Below, piece after piece: positions 63,281 through 64,000 of a DNA stretch of 64,000 nt. The stretch comes from Microbacterium enclense (GTDB lineage: Bacteria > Actinomycetota > Actinomycetes > Actinomycetales > Microbacteriaceae): NCBI GenBank assembly GCA_038182865.1, contig CP116226.1, positions 682,001 through 746,000 on the forward strand, read 5' to 3'. How positions within the stretch are numbered: position 1 is the stretch's first letter; every line of letters begins with the position of its first letter. Both the position numbers and the translations under genes were made by a program. The notes under the pieces were generated by a model, which worked only from the letters and a program-made list of their open reading frames with translations, was not told the origin of the DNA and made no database searches.

Positions 63281-63371
63281 GGGAATACTCTTCCCGACCT
63301 CGTGGCTTTCATTCATGCGCATGAAGTCCGGGTGAGATCCGCGCGGACCGCGTGCGGAAAGGAATCCCATC

Positions 63372-64000
63372 ATGAGCAGGTTCACCCAGAAGGTCGCACT
63401 GGTCACGGGCGCGGGAAGCGGTATCGGCGCCGAGATCGCGCGCGAATTGGCCGCCGAGGGCGCGTCGGTGGTCGTCACCGATATCAACAAGGATGCCGCG
63501 GACACCGTCGTGGCACAGATCCGGGACGCCGGCGGCACCGCCGAGGCGTTCGCCCAGAACACCGCGAGGTGGCAGGATTCCGAGGCGGCGGTGGAGTTCG
63601 CGAAGGCGACCTACGGCGCCCTGCACCTCGCCGTGAACAACGCCGGCATCGGCGCTGCACCGCAGAACATCGGCGACTACGACATCGACGCCTGGGATCG
63701 TGTGCGAGCCGTCGACCTCGACGGCGTCTTCTACGGTCTGCGGTTCCAGCTGCCTGCGATCGTCGCGTCCGGTGGTGGGGCCGTGGTCAACATGGCATCC
63801 GTTCTCGGATCGGTGGGCATCGCACAGAACGCGGCCTACGTCGCGAGCAAGCACGCCCTGGTCGGATTGACCAAGGTCGCCGCTCTCGAATACACCGCGC
63901 AGGGCGTCCGGACGAATGCGGTCGGCCCGGGCTTCATCGACACGCCGCTGGTGCGCTCGAGCCTCACGCCCGAGGCCCTGACGCACCTCGAGGGGGAGCA
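63372..64000 (+). CDS. short-chain dehydrogenase/reductase, 3'-truncated by the window end
   Basis: 209 codons visible. Classical SDR features are VTGAGSGIGAEIA near residue 11, VVVTDIN (Asp at the end of beta-2, NAD preference), NNAGIG near 90, the catalytic Ser in NMASVLGSVG near 140, YVASK near 156 and AVGPGFIDTP. The ATG at 63372 is preceded by AAAGGAA. The substrate is unknown; 3-oxoacyl or sugar-alcohol types are equally possible. The remaining C-terminus lies beyond 64000. Confidence 0.93.
   Translation, partial: MSRFTQKVALVTGAGSGIGAEIARELAAEGASVVVTDINKDAADTVVAQIRDAGGTAEAFAQNTARWQDSEAAVEFAKATYGALHLAVNNAGIGAAPQNIGDYDIDAWDRVRAVDLDGVFYGLRFQLPAIVASGGGAVVNMASVLGSVGIAQNAAYVASKHALVGLTKVAALEYTAQGVRTNAVGPGFIDTPLVRSSLTPEALTHLEGE

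Overview
The window is a high-GC actinobacterial chromosome segment, most likely from Microbacterium or a close relative in Microbacteriaceae. The support is strong third-position GC bias, many GTG starts, many leaderless-type promoters (TAnnnT 6-7 nt before the start codon), and a gene order from clpC through lysS, panC, folKBPE, ftsH, hpt and tilS to ppa that follows the conserved actinobacterial arrangement also known in Mycobacterium. No plasmid, IS element or CRISPR array was seen.

Layout. 1-3.5 kb: end of a lactate dehydrogenase, a DUF4304 protein, radA, a 0.7 kb non-coding stretch and an SseB-like protein. 3.6-10.5 kb: a GntR regulator ending exactly at a 27-unit hexanucleotide repeat, then a minus-strand run of SDR, aldehyde dehydrogenase, class I glutamine amidotransferase and glutamine-synthetase-like ligase, with a divergent ethanolamine-type permease. 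Together these could take up ethanolamine, glutamylate it, oxidise it and hydrolyse it to glutamate and glycine. 10.6-16.8 kb: a membrane-anchored protein, an acetyltransferase, clpC, a DUF2975-type membrane pair with a Xre regulator, and a lipoprotein with a duplicated domain. 16.9-32.6 kb: cardiolipin synthase, DUF4192, lysS, an unusual panC homologue, two PH-domain membrane proteins, the folate operon, ftsH, hpt, tilS and ppa. 32.7-34.7 kb: an M23 peptidase and three tRNAs (Glu, Asp, Phe).

34.7-41.3 kb looks like an accessory island at tRNA-Phe. By eye its base composition is less GC-rich. It holds a frameshifted small gene, a hypothetical gene, an integrase lacking its N-terminus, a probable restriction-modification pair (HNH-like protein plus a fused N6-adenine methylase/specificity protein) whose 3' ends overlap by 135 bp, and a secreted protein followed by a two-helix membrane protein.

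41.3-52.5 kb: a DHA2 drug exporter, a DUF1444-like protein, an acyl-CoA ligase, a chromate transporter, an oxidoreductase, a polysaccharide deacetylase, a GT2-GtrA glycosyltransferase, a mycoredoxin-like protein and kynureninase. 52.7-61.5 kb: a glycoside catabolic locus with a ROK regulator, GH2 beta-mannosidase, LacI-like protein lacking its HTH, a sugar ABC transporter and a nucleoside hydrolase-like protein. 61.5-64 kb: a Na+/H+ antiporter and a partial SDR.

The most unusual sequence-level signals are the heavily over-represented heptamer GGATGCC/GGCATCC (about 90 copies counted by eye), which also forms the core of two perfect palindromic terminators; the hexamer array abutting the GntR stop codon; and a PanC homologue whose pantoate-binding glutamines are both arginine.
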